Source: Chromatocurvus sp964613795 (GTDB lineage Bacteria; Pseudomonadota; Gammaproteobacteria; Pseudomonadales; Halieaceae). Taken from it: DNA of 64,000 nucleotides. The notes below the pieces were generated by a model. That model was not told the origin of the DNA, searched no databases, and saw only the letters and a list, made by a program, of their open reading frames with translations. Positions 8,964 to 18,840 of the stretch are shown here, in pieces. The position numbers and the translations under genes are program-made. The stretch is taken from assembly GCA_964613795.1 (NCBI GenBank), contig CAZTJR010000011.1, positions 1 through 64,000 on the forward strand. The letters run 5' to 3'. Positions within the stretch are counted from its first letter, which is position 1, and each line of letters starts with the position of its first letter.

Positions 8964-9674
8964 ATGTCAGTAACAGGCAGTTCACCGTTGTCCGGGTCAT
9001 CATCGTCGCGAACCATCGTGATTGCCGATGATCATCCGCTGTTTCGCCAGGCGCTCATGCAGGTGCTTGACGACCGGTTTCCCGGCGCACTGCTGCACGA
9101 TGCCGAAGACGTTGGCACGCTTCAGGGCGTTCTCGATACCTGTGGTGAGGTGGACCTGCTGTTGCTGGATCTGCACATTCCCGGCGCGGTCGGTCTGTCG
9201 GCACTGTCCTGGCTGGTGGGTCAGCGTCCGCAGCTACCGGTGATCCTGGTTTCCGCAAACACGCACCCTGAAACCGTGCGCAAGGCAATCGATCACGGCG
9301 CGGCGGCCTTTCTTTCCAAATCCGCCGACGTGGATACCATGGTTGAGTGCATGGAGGCGGTGCTCGACGGCAGTCGCGGTCTGTATCCCGAGCTCGAGGC
9401 GTCTGCCGACGGCGTCGACCTGTCGGCTCTCGACACCGCCGCCGCGCTGGGCAGCCTGACGCCACAGCAGTTCCGGGTGCTGAACATGCTCGCCGATGGT
9501 CTGCTGAACAAGCAGATCGCCCATGCGCTGGAGGTCAGGGAAGCAACAGTGAAAGCGCACATTACGGAGGTTTTCCGCAAGCTTGGGGTGCACTCGCGCA
9601 CACAGGCGGTGCTCGCCCTTGGCAGCCTCGTGATCGCGCCGCCGGATGCGCTGTCGCGGCCGCCGGGCGCCTGA
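8964..9674 (+). CDS. crbR: NarL/LuxR-type response regulator, CrbR-like
   Basis: A 236-residue two-domain regulator. The receiver domain (about 16-135) has the acidic pair 'ADDHP', the phospho-acceptor Asp69 in 'LLLLDLHIPG', and a conserved lysine in 'FLSKS'. A LuxR-type helix-turn-helix follows at about 165-225 ('LTPQQFRVLNMLADGLLNKQIAHALEVREATVKAHITEVFRKL'). It is convergent with the SSS-domain hybrid kinase gene and divergent from the porin-symporter genes. That is the arrangement expected for the acetate-switch pair CrbS/CrbR (MxtR/ErdR in pseudomonads). The symbol rests on this context; direct regulation of the symporter operon is inference. Confidence 0.85.
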   Translation: MSVTGSSPLSGSSSSRTIVIADDHPLFRQALMQVLDDRFPGALLHDAEDVGTLQGVLDTCGEVDLLLLDLHIPGAVGLSALSWLVGQRPQLPVILVSANTHPETVRKAIDHGAAAFLSKSADVDTMVECMEAVLDGSRGLYPELEASADGVDLSALDTAAALGSLTPQQFRVLNMLADGLLNKQIAHALEVREATVKAHITEVFRKLGVHSRTQAVLALGSLVIAPPDALSRPPGA

Positions 9675-9696
9675 GTCTACCTGGATGCGGGGCCCT

Positions 9697-12600
9697 TCAG
9701 GGCGCGCGGTGACTGCTGACGGCAGCGCCGTCGCGCGCGTCGAGCAGGGCACGCAGCAGGGCACGCAGCCGCGCCGGATTGACCGGCTTGGGCAGGAAGC
9801 GATAGCCCACGGTCTGCGTGGCAAGGCGCGTGTCGGCGCCGTCGTCGGCACTGATGATCACCGCATCGGGCAGGGGTGGCGTAAGCTCGCTGCACACCGC
9901 GCGCAGCGCGTCGATCCCGGTGTCGCCAGCATCCAGATGATAATCTGCCAGTACCACATCCACGGGCGCCTGCAGCAGGGCGTCACGCAGGCCCTGGCGA
10001 TCGGCTACCGCGCGCACCTGGCAGCCGAAGGATTCCAGCATCGATAGCATGGCGCTGCGCACACGGGCATCGTTCTCCAGGCAGAGCACCCGTGCACCGG
10101 CGAGTTCTGCCTGGCCGTGGTTTTCGGCCCCGGGTACAGACAGCCGGGCCTCGCCCCGCGGCAGGGTGATGGAAAACAGGGTGCCGCGGCCGGGCGCGGA
10201 TTCCAGGCGCAGAGGCAGGTCGAGGAGTTCTGCGTAGCGGCGCACGATGGCCAGACCGAGCCCGAGCCCCTCGTCATCGCGACCGCCGCCATCGAGGCGC
10301 TCGAACTCGTCAAAAATGCGCACCTGATCCTGCGATGAGATGCCCGGTCCGCAGTCGATCACCTGCAGTTCCGCCCCTGCGTTCCGGCGCCGCAGCCCGA
10401 GCAGGACATCGCCCGGCGCGGCATATTTGATGGCGTTGCCGAGCAGATTCTGCAGCACCCGGTAGACCAGCGCACGGTCACTGTATAGCCACAGTGAACC
10501 GGGGCGGCAGCGCAGGCGCACGCCGGCGCGGCGAGCGGCGGGGCCAAACTCGTCTGCCAGCTGCCGCAGCAGCGGTGCCGCGGCGAAGTGCTCCCGCTGC
10601 GGACGCTGGTGACCGGCGTCCAGGCGCGCCATCTCGCGCAGCTCCCCAATCAGCTGTTCGGCACGCTGCAGCGCATCGTCGATCTGGCCGAGGGTCGGCG
10701 CCAGCGCATCTTCCTCTGCGTTGCGGCTGCGCAGGGTGCTGAGAAACAGCCGCGCCGCATTGATCGGCTGCAGCAGGTCGTGACTGGTTGCCGACATGAA
10801 GCGACTGCGGCTCAGATTGGCCTCGCGCAGGCGTGTTTCCGCCGCCGCCCGCAGGCGATTTTCCCGCCGCAGCTCAGCGTTGCTCTCGCTGAGGCTGCGG
10901 CTACCCGAGGCCACCCGTGCCTCCAGCTCCTGCTTGGCATCTTCCAGCTCGGCCACCATTTCCCGGTAGTCGGTGACATCAACAAAGGTCGTGACAAAAC
11001 CGCCGTTGGGCATGGTATTGCCGCGGATATCGATGACCCGGCCGTTGGGCATGCGCCGCTGCAGACGGTGCGGGCTGCCCTGGCGCAGCCAGGCGAGCCG
11101 TCGCGCAATCTGGTCATCGGGTGATTCACTGCCGCCGAGAATGCCGCGCTGCGCGTTGAAGCGATACACTCGCTCGATAGGGCAGCCCACATAGAGAAAG
11201 CGCGGCGGGTAGTCGAACATCTGCTCATAGCGGCTGTTCCAGGCCACCAGTCGCAGGTCGCTGTCGACCACCGACACCCCCTGCAGCATGGATTCCACCG
11301 TGGCTTCCAGTAGCTCGCGATTGAACCGGTACTGCTGGTTGGCGTCGCCGATCAGGCCGGCGAGATCGCTGAAGGCCAGCTGCCGACTGTCCTCCAGCTG
11401 CTGCAGGACCCGGCGCGCCGAGGCCGCACCGATCACGCCGGCCAGCAGGGATTCGACCTGCTGCACCACAAAGCGGGGGGCGCGATCGGCGATCAGCAGC
11501 CGCTGCTGGTAGCGGTCTTCCAGCTCCCGCCACAGTCGCTGGTAGGCCTCGTCACTGATAAAGGGCAGCAGCAGAGCCTGCAGCTGGCCCAGGCGCAGAG
11601 GGCTGAGCGCGAGCGCCTCGACGCTGTCGCCGGTCGGGATCGGCGAGTCCTCATCGAGAAAGGCGTGCGCCTGGCGCAGGTCGGCGGCCGAGGGGCGCAG
11701 GAGGAGCGACAGCAGCACCATCAGCAGGGCATTGCCGCCAAGGCTGATCAGCGTGGCCAGGGCGAGGGGCACGGGTAAGGTCTGCGCCATCGCGGTGTCC
11801 GTGGCCAGTGTCGGCGCCGGCATGTCGGGCTGGACGGCCGGCAGCGCCGCGAGGAGAAACCAGAGCGACAGGCCGAGCAGGAGTCCGGCCATGACCGCCA
11901 CGCCCTGTGCCCGCCGCCAGTAGAGTCCGGCGAGCAGTCCGGGGGCGAGCTGTGCGGCGGCGAGAAAGCAGATAAAGCCGATATCCGACAGCCAGGGAAT
12001 CCCGGCCAGCCAGCGCGCCACCCACCAGGCGGCAAGCAGAATGGCGACAATGGTCAGCTGGCGCACCCGTCGCAGATTCTCACCCAGTCGCAGGATGAGC
12101 TCACTGGAATCGCCGCGCAGCCGCAGCAGCACGGGCACGGCAATCTCGTTGGTGATCATGATGGCGAGGCTCACGGTGGCAACGATGACCATGCCGGTCG
12201 CTGCGGAGATGCCGCCGATAAACACCGCCAGCGCCAACCAGTCAGCGTCATAGGCCAGTGGCAGCCACTGTATGAACACATCCGGGCTCGGCAGGCCCGA
12301 GGCGCCGCCTGCCTGCACGGCGCCGCCGAGCGAGCTGATCGGCAGCGCCAGCAGCATGAACAGCGCAAGATAGGCAGGAAATACCCAGCGCATCAGGCGC
12401 GCATCGGCCAATCGCTGTACCTCCACCACGATGACGTGAAACTGGCGCGGGAGGCAGAGGATGGCGAGAGCACTGAGCAGCGTATGTGCAAGAAATTCGG
12501 CCGACAGCAGCGACGCCTGTGGCACCGGAAATGCCGGCGTAGCGCCACCGGGCACGGTCACGCTGCCCAGCTTGACCAGCGCGAATACCGCGACCGCGAT

Positions 12601-13242
12601 GAAGGCGAGGAGCTTCACCAGCGATTCCACTGCAATGGCGTTCATCACGCCCGGATGGCGTTCGCGGCCATCGAGACGCCGGGTGCCGAACAGCAGGGTG
12701 AAGGCCGCCAGCAGCACCGCAATCAGCAGGGTGGTGTCGCCGCTGTCGTGCGCCAGGGGGGCACCGCGATCGGCTACCATGACGGCCCAGGCCTGATCCA
12801 GCGCGCGAAACTGCAGCGCGATATAGGGCAGCATCGCGGCAGTGGCCACCGCCGTGACCAGGATCGACAGTGACTGGCGCTTCCCGTAGCGGGCGCCGAG
12901 ATAGTCGGCAATGGAGGTGACGCGATGGCGCACGCCGAGGCTCACCAGCCGCGCCAGAACTGGCCAGCCAAACAGGCACAGCAGAATGGGCCCAAGATAG
13001 ACCGGCGCATGGCTCCAGGGCTGGGCGGTGGAGCTGCCCACCGCGCCGTAAAACGTCCAGGAACTGCAGTAAACGCCGAGAGACAGGGCATACACCCAAG
13101 GCCGCAGACGCATATCGCCCACGCTTGCGCCTATCTGGCTGCGCCGGTCGAACCACCAGGCAACGGCAAACAGCAGGCTGACATAGAACAGCGCCAGGCT
13201 GAGCAGATTGCTGAGTGAGGTCACGCCGGGCTCCGCGATCAA
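9697..13242 (-). CDS. crbS: hybrid histidine kinase with SLC5 transporter domain, CrbS-like
   Basis: A 1181-residue membrane sensor. Residues about 1-500 form a sodium:solute symporter-like domain of some 12-13 helices. A linker with a STAC-like region lies at about 530-620, then a PAS domain at about 640-760 and a coiled coil. The HisKA domain has phospho-accepting His821 in 'SATSHDLLQPINAARLFL', followed by a HATPase domain with 'NLLGNAIKYA' and 'GLGLGLAIVRRY'. A C-terminal receiver has Asp1100 in 'VVLADYHLD'. This is the CbrA/CrbS architecture, in which the transporter domain senses or moves the signal. The convergent LuxR regulator is the likely partner. The ligand, probably acetate or a related carboxylate, is inferred. 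Confidence 0.88.
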   Translation of the reverse strand: MIAEPGVTSLSNLLSLALFYVSLLFAVAWWFDRRSQIGASVGDMRLRPWVYALSLGVYCSSWTFYGAVGSSTAQPWSHAPVYLGPILLCLFGWPVLARLVSLGVRHRVTSIADYLGARYGKRQSLSILVTAVATAAMLPYIALQFRALDQAWAVMVADRGAPLAHDSGDTTLLIAVLLAAFTLLFGTRRLDGRERHPGVMNAIAVESLVKLLAFIAVAVFALVKLGSVTVPGGATPAFPVPQASLLSAEFLAHTLLSALAILCLPRQFHVIVVEVQRLADARLMRWVFPAYLALFMLLALPISSLGGAVQAGGASGLPSPDVFIQWLPLAYDADWLALAVFIGGISAATGMVIVATVSLAIMITNEIAVPVLLRLRGDSSELILRLGENLRRVRQLTIVAILLAAWWVARWLAGIPWLSDIGFICFLAAAQLAPGLLAGLYWRRAQGVAVMAGLLLGLSLWFLLAALPAVQPDMPAPTLATDTAMAQTLPVPLALATLISLGGNALLMVLLSLLLRPSAADLRQAHAFLDEDSPIPTGDSVEALALSPLRLGQLQALLLPFISDEAYQRLWRELEDRYQQRLLIADRAPRFVVQQVESLLAGVIGAASARRVLQQLEDSRQLAFSDLAGLIGDANQQYRFNRELLEATVESMLQGVSVVDSDLRLVAWNSRYEQMFDYPPRFLYVGCPIERVYRFNAQRGILGGSESPDDQIARRLAWLRQGSPHRLQRRMPNGRVIDIRGNTMPNGGFVTTFVDVTDYREMVAELEDAKQELEARVASGSRSLSESNAELRRENRLRAAAETRLREANLSRSRFMSATSHDLLQPINAARLFLSTLRSRNAEEDALAPTLGQIDDALQRAEQLIGELREMARLDAGHQRPQREHFAAAPLLRQLADEFGPAARRAGVRLRCRPGSLWLYSDRALVYRVLQNLLGNAIKYAAPGDVLLGLRRRNAGAELQVIDCGPGISSQDQVRIFDEFERLDGGGRDDEGLGLGLAIVRRYAELLDLPLRLESAPGRGTLFSITLPRGEARLSVPGAENHGQAELAGARVLCLENDARVRSAMLSMLESFGCQVRAVADRQGLRDALLQAPVDVVLADYHLDAGDTGIDALRAVCSELTPPLPDAVIISADDGADTRLATQTVGYRFLPKPVNPARLRALLRALLDARDGAAVSSHRAP

Positions 13243-13290
13243 CGGCAGGTGCCCGCGACTTTAGCATAGCGTGGCCGGGTTATTACCGCT

Positions 13291-14322
13291 TCACTGTTGC
13301 TTGACCTTCCTGATGCTCAAACGGGTAATGTCATACTCAGTATCTGATTGGGGAAACGTGCGGTACCTGGCATTGTTCACATACAGGGCGCCGCCGAAGA
13401 TGGCACCGCTAGCCACACCATCCAGATTGTCCGGGTCAGTGATGCTGCCGACCAGGGTGCCAGTGAGCAGATCCCTGTCCAGCTCGACCACCTGGATTCT
13501 GTCGATATCCTCAGGATCCGCAGGGTTGTAGGGCGTCATGATGAAGAGTTTTTTCTGGTGCAGCACGATGCCATCGATAAAGCCCTGCAGCGGAGGCGTC
13601 ACGATAATCCGGTCAGAGTGACCCGTTAATGGATCCACCCGATAAATGCGGCTGTTACCCGAATTACCGACGATCAGCATCTTGCCGTTTGGCGTAGCGA
13701 CAATGCCGTTGCCTTTGTAGTTCTCAACAACGTTACCCTCTTCATCCGTGAAAGTGCCATCCTCCAGAAAGTCGCCACTCAATGGGATCGGCAGGGCGTC
13801 CTCGTGTCGGGACAGGCGGCCATTCTTCTCAAGCGGCAGCCGGTGCAAAAAGGGCGCCGTGAAATTGGTGAAGTACACCGCATCACGCGTGATGGCCAGA
13901 TCGTTGATCACCTGGCCGAATCCCGCCAGATCATAGTTGCGCAGCTCTTCGCCGGTGTCTGCATTGAAGACATACGCATTGCCATTCGCACACCCCGCGA
14001 CAAACAGGTAGTTACTGCGTGGGTCGACGCGCATCCCCAGCTTGAAGCACTGGGTAAAGAGGTCGAAATTTTCCTCCGCGGGGACCAGTATCTCGCCCTC
14101 GCCGCTGCGCAGATCCACCTTATAGATGGAGCCGTCAACGGAGCCGGTGTAGGCCCTTGGACCCTTGCCGATGGTGAATCCCTCGGGCGGTGCACCGGTC
14201 AATGCCGGGACGGTGGTGGCAAAGGCCTTTGCGCCGCCGCGGTCGGCCTGTGCAGGCAGGGCGCAGGCGGCGATGGCCAGCGCAGCAAAAAGGCGTGTCC
14301 TTTTCATACTCGTCATGCTCAT
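13291..14322 (-). CDS. secreted beta-propeller protein (SMP-30/NHL-like)
   Basis: This 343-residue protein has a signal peptide (MSMTSMKRTRLFAALAIAACALPAQA, cleavage near residue 26). The mature part carries repeated beta-propeller blades such as 'GSVDGSIYKVDLRSGEG', 'GNAYVFNADTGEELRNYDL' and 'PNGKMLIVGNSGNSRIYRVDPLTG', resembling SMP-30/gluconolactonase-type or NHL propellers. No catalytic residues can be assigned with certainty. It is divergent from the CadC-like regulator gene, and its upstream region carries four 11-bp direct repeats (14418-14461), so it is probably that regulator's target. Substrate unknown. Confidence 0.75.
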   Translation of the reverse strand: MSMTSMKRTRLFAALAIAACALPAQADRGGAKAFATTVPALTGAPPEGFTIGKGPRAYTGSVDGSIYKVDLRSGEGEILVPAEENFDLFTQCFKLGMRVDPRSNYLFVAGCANGNAYVFNADTGEELRNYDLAGFGQVINDLAITRDAVYFTNFTAPFLHRLPLEKNGRLSRHEDALPIPLSGDFLEDGTFTDEEGNVVENYKGNGIVATPNGKMLIVGNSGNSRIYRVDPLTGHSDRIIVTPPLQGFIDGIVLHQKKLFIMTPYNPADPEDIDRIQVVELDRDLLTGTLVGSITDPDNLDGVASGAIFGGALYVNNARYRTFPQSDTEYDITRLSIRKVKQQ

Positions 14323-14417
14323 GTGATCGTCCTCTCAGGGCTGAGTGCCCGGTTCATCTCGGCGGTAGCCGTAGAGGGGCACGGGCCGCCACTCTGCATG
14401 GCGCGAAGGGGGATTGC

Positions 14418-14461
14418 CTGATGAAATGCTGATATATTGCTGATGCACTCCTGATGTCCGT
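14418..14461. promoter_or_regulatory. four 11-bp direct repeats, putative operator of the CadC-like regulator
   Basis: CTGAT occurs at 14418, 14429, 14440 and 14451, exactly 11 bases apart. The units read CTGATGAAATG, CTGATATATTG, CTGATGCACTC and CTGATGTCCGT. Tandem sites one helical turn apart are the usual target of OmpR/CadC winged-helix domains. The array lies between the beta-propeller gene and the gene for a winged-helix regulator. A closely related array occurs at 36526-36569 upstream of a PEP-CTERM gene. The role is inferred from periodicity, recurrence and location. Confidence 0.65.
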
Positions 14462-14509
14462 GTAAGAGGCTGATTTTGTGATGGTTACAGGGCTTTTCAT
14501 TACGAGCGT

Positions 14510-16381
14510 ATGCGCGCCTTTGGGCAGGAGTCCACAAGGGTGTCGAGGCCGCAGGTGAGCGGGGCGGGTGGTGAGAGTCCGGCGAGCCGCGCGTTCGGCC
14601 GCTGGCGATTCCACGCCGAGACCGGTGATCTTGAGGACGGAAGCACCACATGTCGACTGGAGCCGCAGGTTGCGCGGCTCCTGGATTATTTTCTGACCCA
14701 CCAGGGCATCCTGATCTCCCGGGACACCCTTATCGGCGCGGTCTGGGATGGTCGCGTCGTCTCCGACGATGCAGTCAATCGCTGCATTTCCATCCTGCGT
14801 CAGAAGCTTACGCCGGATGACCGCAACGCCTATATCGAAACCGTCATGCGCCGCGGTTTTATCAGTCATTTTCCATCCCCCATCAAGGTCATGGCAGCAG
14901 CGGAACCCGTCCCGGCGCTGGACGCCGAGCCCGCGCCGGGGCAGCGCCGATACCGCGCGCACGTCTGGCGGTTTGGGATACTCGCTGCAGTGGCTGGCCT
15001 GCTTCTGATCGGCATTGCCGTTTTGCGCAGCGTCGGGACGCCTCCGGCGCCTGGCGCGGTGCCCGTTGTTGCGGTGCTGCCCTACACCTCGGTCGGGCTT
15101 TCCGCGGAGAGCGACTTTTTTGCGGTGCACGATGAGCTGCTGACGCAGCCGCAGGTCCTGCCCACGCAGAACATGGCCGCCTACCGGGCCTACCACGACG
15201 CAATCGAGCTGCGAAAAAGGGAGACCATCAGTACGCCGGCCTATCTCGCATACCTGAAAAAGGCCGTGGCACTGGATCCCGGCTTCCTGCGTGCCTGGGC
15301 CGAGCTGGCCGGCGCGCTCAGTTTTGCCAATATCCGTGTCAGGGATCCCGCTGTGGTGAGACGCCTTGAAGACATTCTGGAGCGGATGCGCGCAATGGCG
15401 CCGCAGTCCTCGGAATATATCGTTGCGCAGGCCTATTACACCTACTACGTGCTCAAGGACTATGAGCGCGCGGCTGCGCTGATCGCCCAGGCACGCCAGA
15501 TGCGACCCGGCGATACGCTGGTGCTGGAGCTGCAAACCTGGATACAGCGACGCCTCGGCGATTACCCGGGTTTGATTGAGACACTGCGTGAGGCAATGAG
15601 CCTCGACCCGCGGAGCGAATACTGGGTCTACCGGCTGGCGATAAATCTTATTGTTGCCCACCGCTATGACGAGGCTGCGGCGGTACTCGACAGCGCACCG
15701 ATGACCACCTTCAGGCAGGCGGCTCTCGCCAGCCTTCTGCGGGTGAGGCAACACCGTGAACCGTCCCGCCTTCTGCCGGAGCTGATGGCACTGCAGCGTG
15801 AGTACGCTGTCCAGGCACCCCCCGTGCAGCTGTGGGAAGCGCACATCGCCGCGAGAGATTATCGTGGCGCCACGACCGTGCTTGACGCCATGCAGCGGGA
15901 CGGGGTCAGCGGGGAGGATTCGGGTGACAGTTCGCTGATTGATCTTAATCTCGCCCGCACCATTACCGCGCGCCTGCAGAATCATGACGCGGCGATTGGC
16001 GATCTGCTTGCCGCAGCCAGAGCCAGGGTAGACGTACAGCAGGCGGAAGGTCGCTATGCGTTTGCGCCCGGCGCGGACCTCGCGCTGGCGCTTCTGGCTA
16101 CCCCAGACCCCCTTGGCGGCACGGCCGGAGTCGAGCAGCGGGTTCGCAGCTGGCAGCGGGGCGCGAGCAAAGACCTGGCGGACCTGACCAACAACCGGCA
16201 TCTTGCCTGCCGTGCGCTGGCGATGGCCGGGGCGGTTGCTGCAAGCCTGGAATGTCTTACCGCGGCGCTCGGCGCGCCCAGTCTGGTGATGCCCTTTATC
16301 GAGCCCTTTCTCCCGTATTACGACCCGATCCGTGGCGATGCCAGATTTGAACGATTTCTGAATGATCTCGAACGCGTCTGA
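14510..16381 (+). CDS. CadC-like winged-helix regulator with membrane segment and TPR domain
   Basis: This 623-residue protein has an N-terminal OmpR/CadC-type winged helix (about 30-125: 'LEPQVARLLDYFLTHQGILISRDTLIGAVWDG...VNRCISILRQKL'). A single transmembrane helix follows ('FGILAAVAGLLLIGIAVLRSV', about 156-176), then a long periplasmic part of TPR-like helical repeats. CadC-type proteins bind DNA directly from the membrane and sense conditions with the periplasmic domain. A GTG at 14555 preceded by GAGG is an alternative start. The adjacent 11-bp repeat array suggests control of the divergent beta-propeller gene and itself. Confidence 0.85.
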   Translation: MRAFGQESTRVSRPQVSGAGGESPASRAFGRWRFHAETGDLEDGSTTCRLEPQVARLLDYFLTHQGILISRDTLIGAVWDGRVVSDDAVNRCISILRQKLTPDDRNAYIETVMRRGFISHFPSPIKVMAAAEPVPALDAEPAPGQRRYRAHVWRFGILAAVAGLLLIGIAVLRSVGTPPAPGAVPVVAVLPYTSVGLSAESDFFAVHDELLTQPQVLPTQNMAAYRAYHDAIELRKRETISTPAYLAYLKKAVALDPGFLRAWAELAGALSFANIRVRDPAVVRRLEDILERMRAMAPQSSEYIVAQAYYTYYVLKDYERAAALIAQARQMRPGDTLVLELQTWIQRRLGDYPGLIETLREAMSLDPRSEYWVYRLAINLIVAHRYDEAAAVLDSAPMTTFRQAALASLLRVRQHREPSRLLPELMALQREYAVQAPPVQLWEAHIAARDYRGATTVLDAMQRDGVSGEDSGDSSLIDLNLARTITARLQNHDAAIGDLLAAARARVDVQQAEGRYAFAPGADLALALLATPDPLGGTAGVEQRVRSWQRGASKDLADLTNNRHLACRALAMAGAVAASLECLTAALGAPSLVMPFIEPFLPYYDPIRGDARFERFLNDLERV

Positions 16382-16464
16382 GGCCACCGGGGGCACGAGT
16401 GTATGCTGATGGCGCTGTCTCTGGTAAACCAGCGTCAGGCCCTTTAACAAAGAGCGAGAAAACC

Positions 16465-18756
16465 ATGCCAATAAACACCCGCCGAAACCGGCTATTGATG
16501 CTTTGCCTGCTGATGCCCGCCATGTTGATGGCAGGTGGCTGCACGTCGGACGAGACGTCGCCTGGCCCTGCCACTGCCACTGCGACGGACCCGGAACGGC
16601 AGCGTCTGCAGGCCATTGCCGAGCGCGTCACCATCATGCGCGATGACTTCGGCGTGGCGCATATCTACGCCGATACGGACGCCGATGCCGCCTTTGGTTT
16701 TCTGTATGCGCAGGCCGAAGATGATTTTCCGCGCATCGAGCGCAACTACATCTGGGCCACCGGTCGCCTGGCGGAGGTCGAGGGCGAGTCCGCGCTATAT
16801 AGTGATCTGCGGGCAAGGCTCTACATGACCCAGGACGAGGCGCGGGCCGCTTACGAGGCCTCGCCCGAGTGGCTGCAGGCCCTGTGCGACGCCTTTGCCG
16901 ACGGCCTGAATTATTACCTTGCCACGCATCCCGAGGTGCAGCCGCAGCTGCTGACGACTTTCGAGCCCTGGATGCCCTTCTACTTTTTCGAGGGCTCCAT
17001 CGGCGGTGATATCGAGGCCATTGGCCTGCCCGGCATCAAGGCGTTCTATTCGCAGGCCGGGGAGCGGGTGGACGAGCTGCCGGTCGCCTCGGCGCCGGCA
17101 ACGATGCAGACCCCACGCATGGCACAGCGTCAGCCCGCCGCGGCGCCGCTGTCGCAGACCATCTTCGAAGAACCCGCCGGTTCCAATGGCTTCGCCGTGA
17201 CCGGTGCCAAATCCGAATCCGGCAACGCTATCCTGCTGATCAATCCCCACACCAGCTTTTACTTCAGGGGCGAATATCACGTGGTCAGCGAGGAGGGTCT
17301 TAACGCCTACGGCGCCTCCACCTGGGGACAGTTCTTCATTTATCAGGGCTTCAACGACAGCACCGGCTGGATGCACACCAGCACCCGCGCCGATTTCATC
17401 GACCACTTCGTGCAGGACGTGGTGAGCGACAACGGCCAGCTGATGTACCGCTACGGCGATGAGCTGCGTCCGCTGGAGGTCATGGAGACGACCCTGCGCT
17501 ATCGCGATGGCGATACCCTACGGCAGCGGCGTTTTCCGCTGTATCGTACCCATCAGGGACCGATTACGCACAGCATGGAGGGTCAGTGGGTGGCCACGCG
17601 CATCAACTGGAATCCGGTGGATGCCCTGCGACAGTCCTATCTGCGCATGAAGACCTCGGACTACGACGACTTCCTCGAGGTCATGAAAATCCGCACCAAT
17701 TCCTCCAACAACACGGTATTCGCCGATGCCAAGGGCAACATCGCCTACTTTCACGGCAACTTCATGCCGCGGCGCGATCCGCAGTTCGATTATTCCCGGC
17801 CCGTTGACGGCAGCAATCCGGCCACTGACTGGCAGGGAGTGCACGCAGTGGAGGAAACCGTGATGCTGGTGAATCCGGCCAATGACTGGCTGCAGAACAC
17901 CAATGCCACGCCGTTTACGGTGGCCGGGGCTGAAAGTCCTGACCCTGAAGACTATCCCGCCTACATGGCCCCGGACGCGGAAAACTTCCGCGGTCTGCAG
18001 GCCGTCAGTCTGCTGGAGGCCACGCCGCCACTGACCATCGACAGCATGATTGCACTGGCCTATGACAGCTACCTGCAGGGATTCGCACAGCTCATACCGG
18101 GCCTCGTCTCGGCCTGGGAGGCGAACGCCGACGAGTGGCCCCGGCTGGCGCAGGCCATTGCCGCTCTGCGCGACTGGGACATGCGGGTGAGTGCTGAGTC
18201 GGTGCCCATGTCACTGGCGCATTTTTACGGCATGAATGCCGCGCAGCGCATCGAGACACCCGCGGGCATGAGCCGCATGGAGCAGATCAACTGGCTGGGC
18301 ACCGGCAGCCCGGAGGCTGAGCGCCTCCGCGTGTTCGGCGACACACTGCTTGAGTTGGAAAACGCCTTCGGCAGCTGGGCAACGCCCTGGGGCGAGATCA
18401 ATCGCTACCAGCGTCTGACCGGCGTTATCGATCATCCGTATGACGATGATTCGCCGAGCCTGCCGGTGGGCATGGCCTCCTCACGCTGGGGTGCGCTGGC
18501 GTCCTATGGGGCCCGGGCCTATCCCGGCACGGACCGGATCTACGGTACATCCGGCAACAGCTTTGTCGCCGTGGTCGAGTTCGGGGAACGCGTGCGGGCA
18601 AAGTCACTGCTGGCCGGTGGCCAGAGCTCCGATCCGGCCTCTCCGCATTTTGACGATCAGGCGCTGCGCTACATCAACCGGGCGTTCAAAGATGTGGCGT
18701 ACTACCGCGAGGACGTGGAGAAGCGGGCCGTGAGAACCTATCATCCGGGTGAGTAA
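16465..18756 (+). CDS. penicillin acylase (S45, Ntn hydrolase) family lipoprotein
   Basis: The product is 763 residues from the ATG at 16465. I chose it over the more upstream in-frame ATG at 16399 because it opens a lipoprotein signal (MPINTRRNRLLMLCLLMPAM...AGGC). Processing is expected before Ser240 in 'PAGSNGFAVTG', which would become the N-terminal nucleophile of the beta chain. Downstream 'NPHTSF', 'HQGPITH' and 'SSNNTVFADAKGNIAY' match the family. S45 enzymes hydrolyse amide bonds, including beta-lactams and acyl-homoserine lactones; this substrate is unknown. A second family member lies at 23276-25699. Confidence 0.88.
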   Translation: MPINTRRNRLLMLCLLMPAMLMAGGCTSDETSPGPATATATDPERQRLQAIAERVTIMRDDFGVAHIYADTDADAAFGFLYAQAEDDFPRIERNYIWATGRLAEVEGESALYSDLRARLYMTQDEARAAYEASPEWLQALCDAFADGLNYYLATHPEVQPQLLTTFEPWMPFYFFEGSIGGDIEAIGLPGIKAFYSQAGERVDELPVASAPATMQTPRMAQRQPAAAPLSQTIFEEPAGSNGFAVTGAKSESGNAILLINPHTSFYFRGEYHVVSEEGLNAYGASTWGQFFIYQGFNDSTGWMHTSTRADFIDHFVQDVVSDNGQLMYRYGDELRPLEVMETTLRYRDGDTLRQRRFPLYRTHQGPITHSMEGQWVATRINWNPVDALRQSYLRMKTSDYDDFLEVMKIRTNSSNNTVFADAKGNIAYFHGNFMPRRDPQFDYSRPVDGSNPATDWQGVHAVEETVMLVNPANDWLQNTNATPFTVAGAESPDPEDYPAYMAPDAENFRGLQAVSLLEATPPLTIDSMIALAYDSYLQGFAQLIPGLVSAWEANADEWPRLAQAIAALRDWDMRVSAESVPMSLAHFYGMNAAQRIETPAGMSRMEQINWLGTGSPEAERLRVFGDTLLELENAFGSWATPWGEINRYQRLTGVIDHPYDDDSPSLPVGMASSRWGALASYGARAYPGTDRIYGTSGNSFVAVVEFGERVRAKSLLAGGQSSDPASPHFDDQALRYINRAFKDVAYYREDVEKRAVRTYHPGE

Positions 18757-18840
18757 GTGGTTCAGGCGAGCCGCGCTGTTGCATCCTTGCAATACGTGTC
18801 GATCTCATCCCAGGGTATTTCCACGAAGCCGCCGCGGCCG

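Noticed and set aside
14354..16471. 705-codon open frame on the reverse strand
   Set aside because: It is antisense to the CadC-like regulator, whose domains are clear. The translation has no recognisable domain and is the usual shadow of GC-rich coding sequence.
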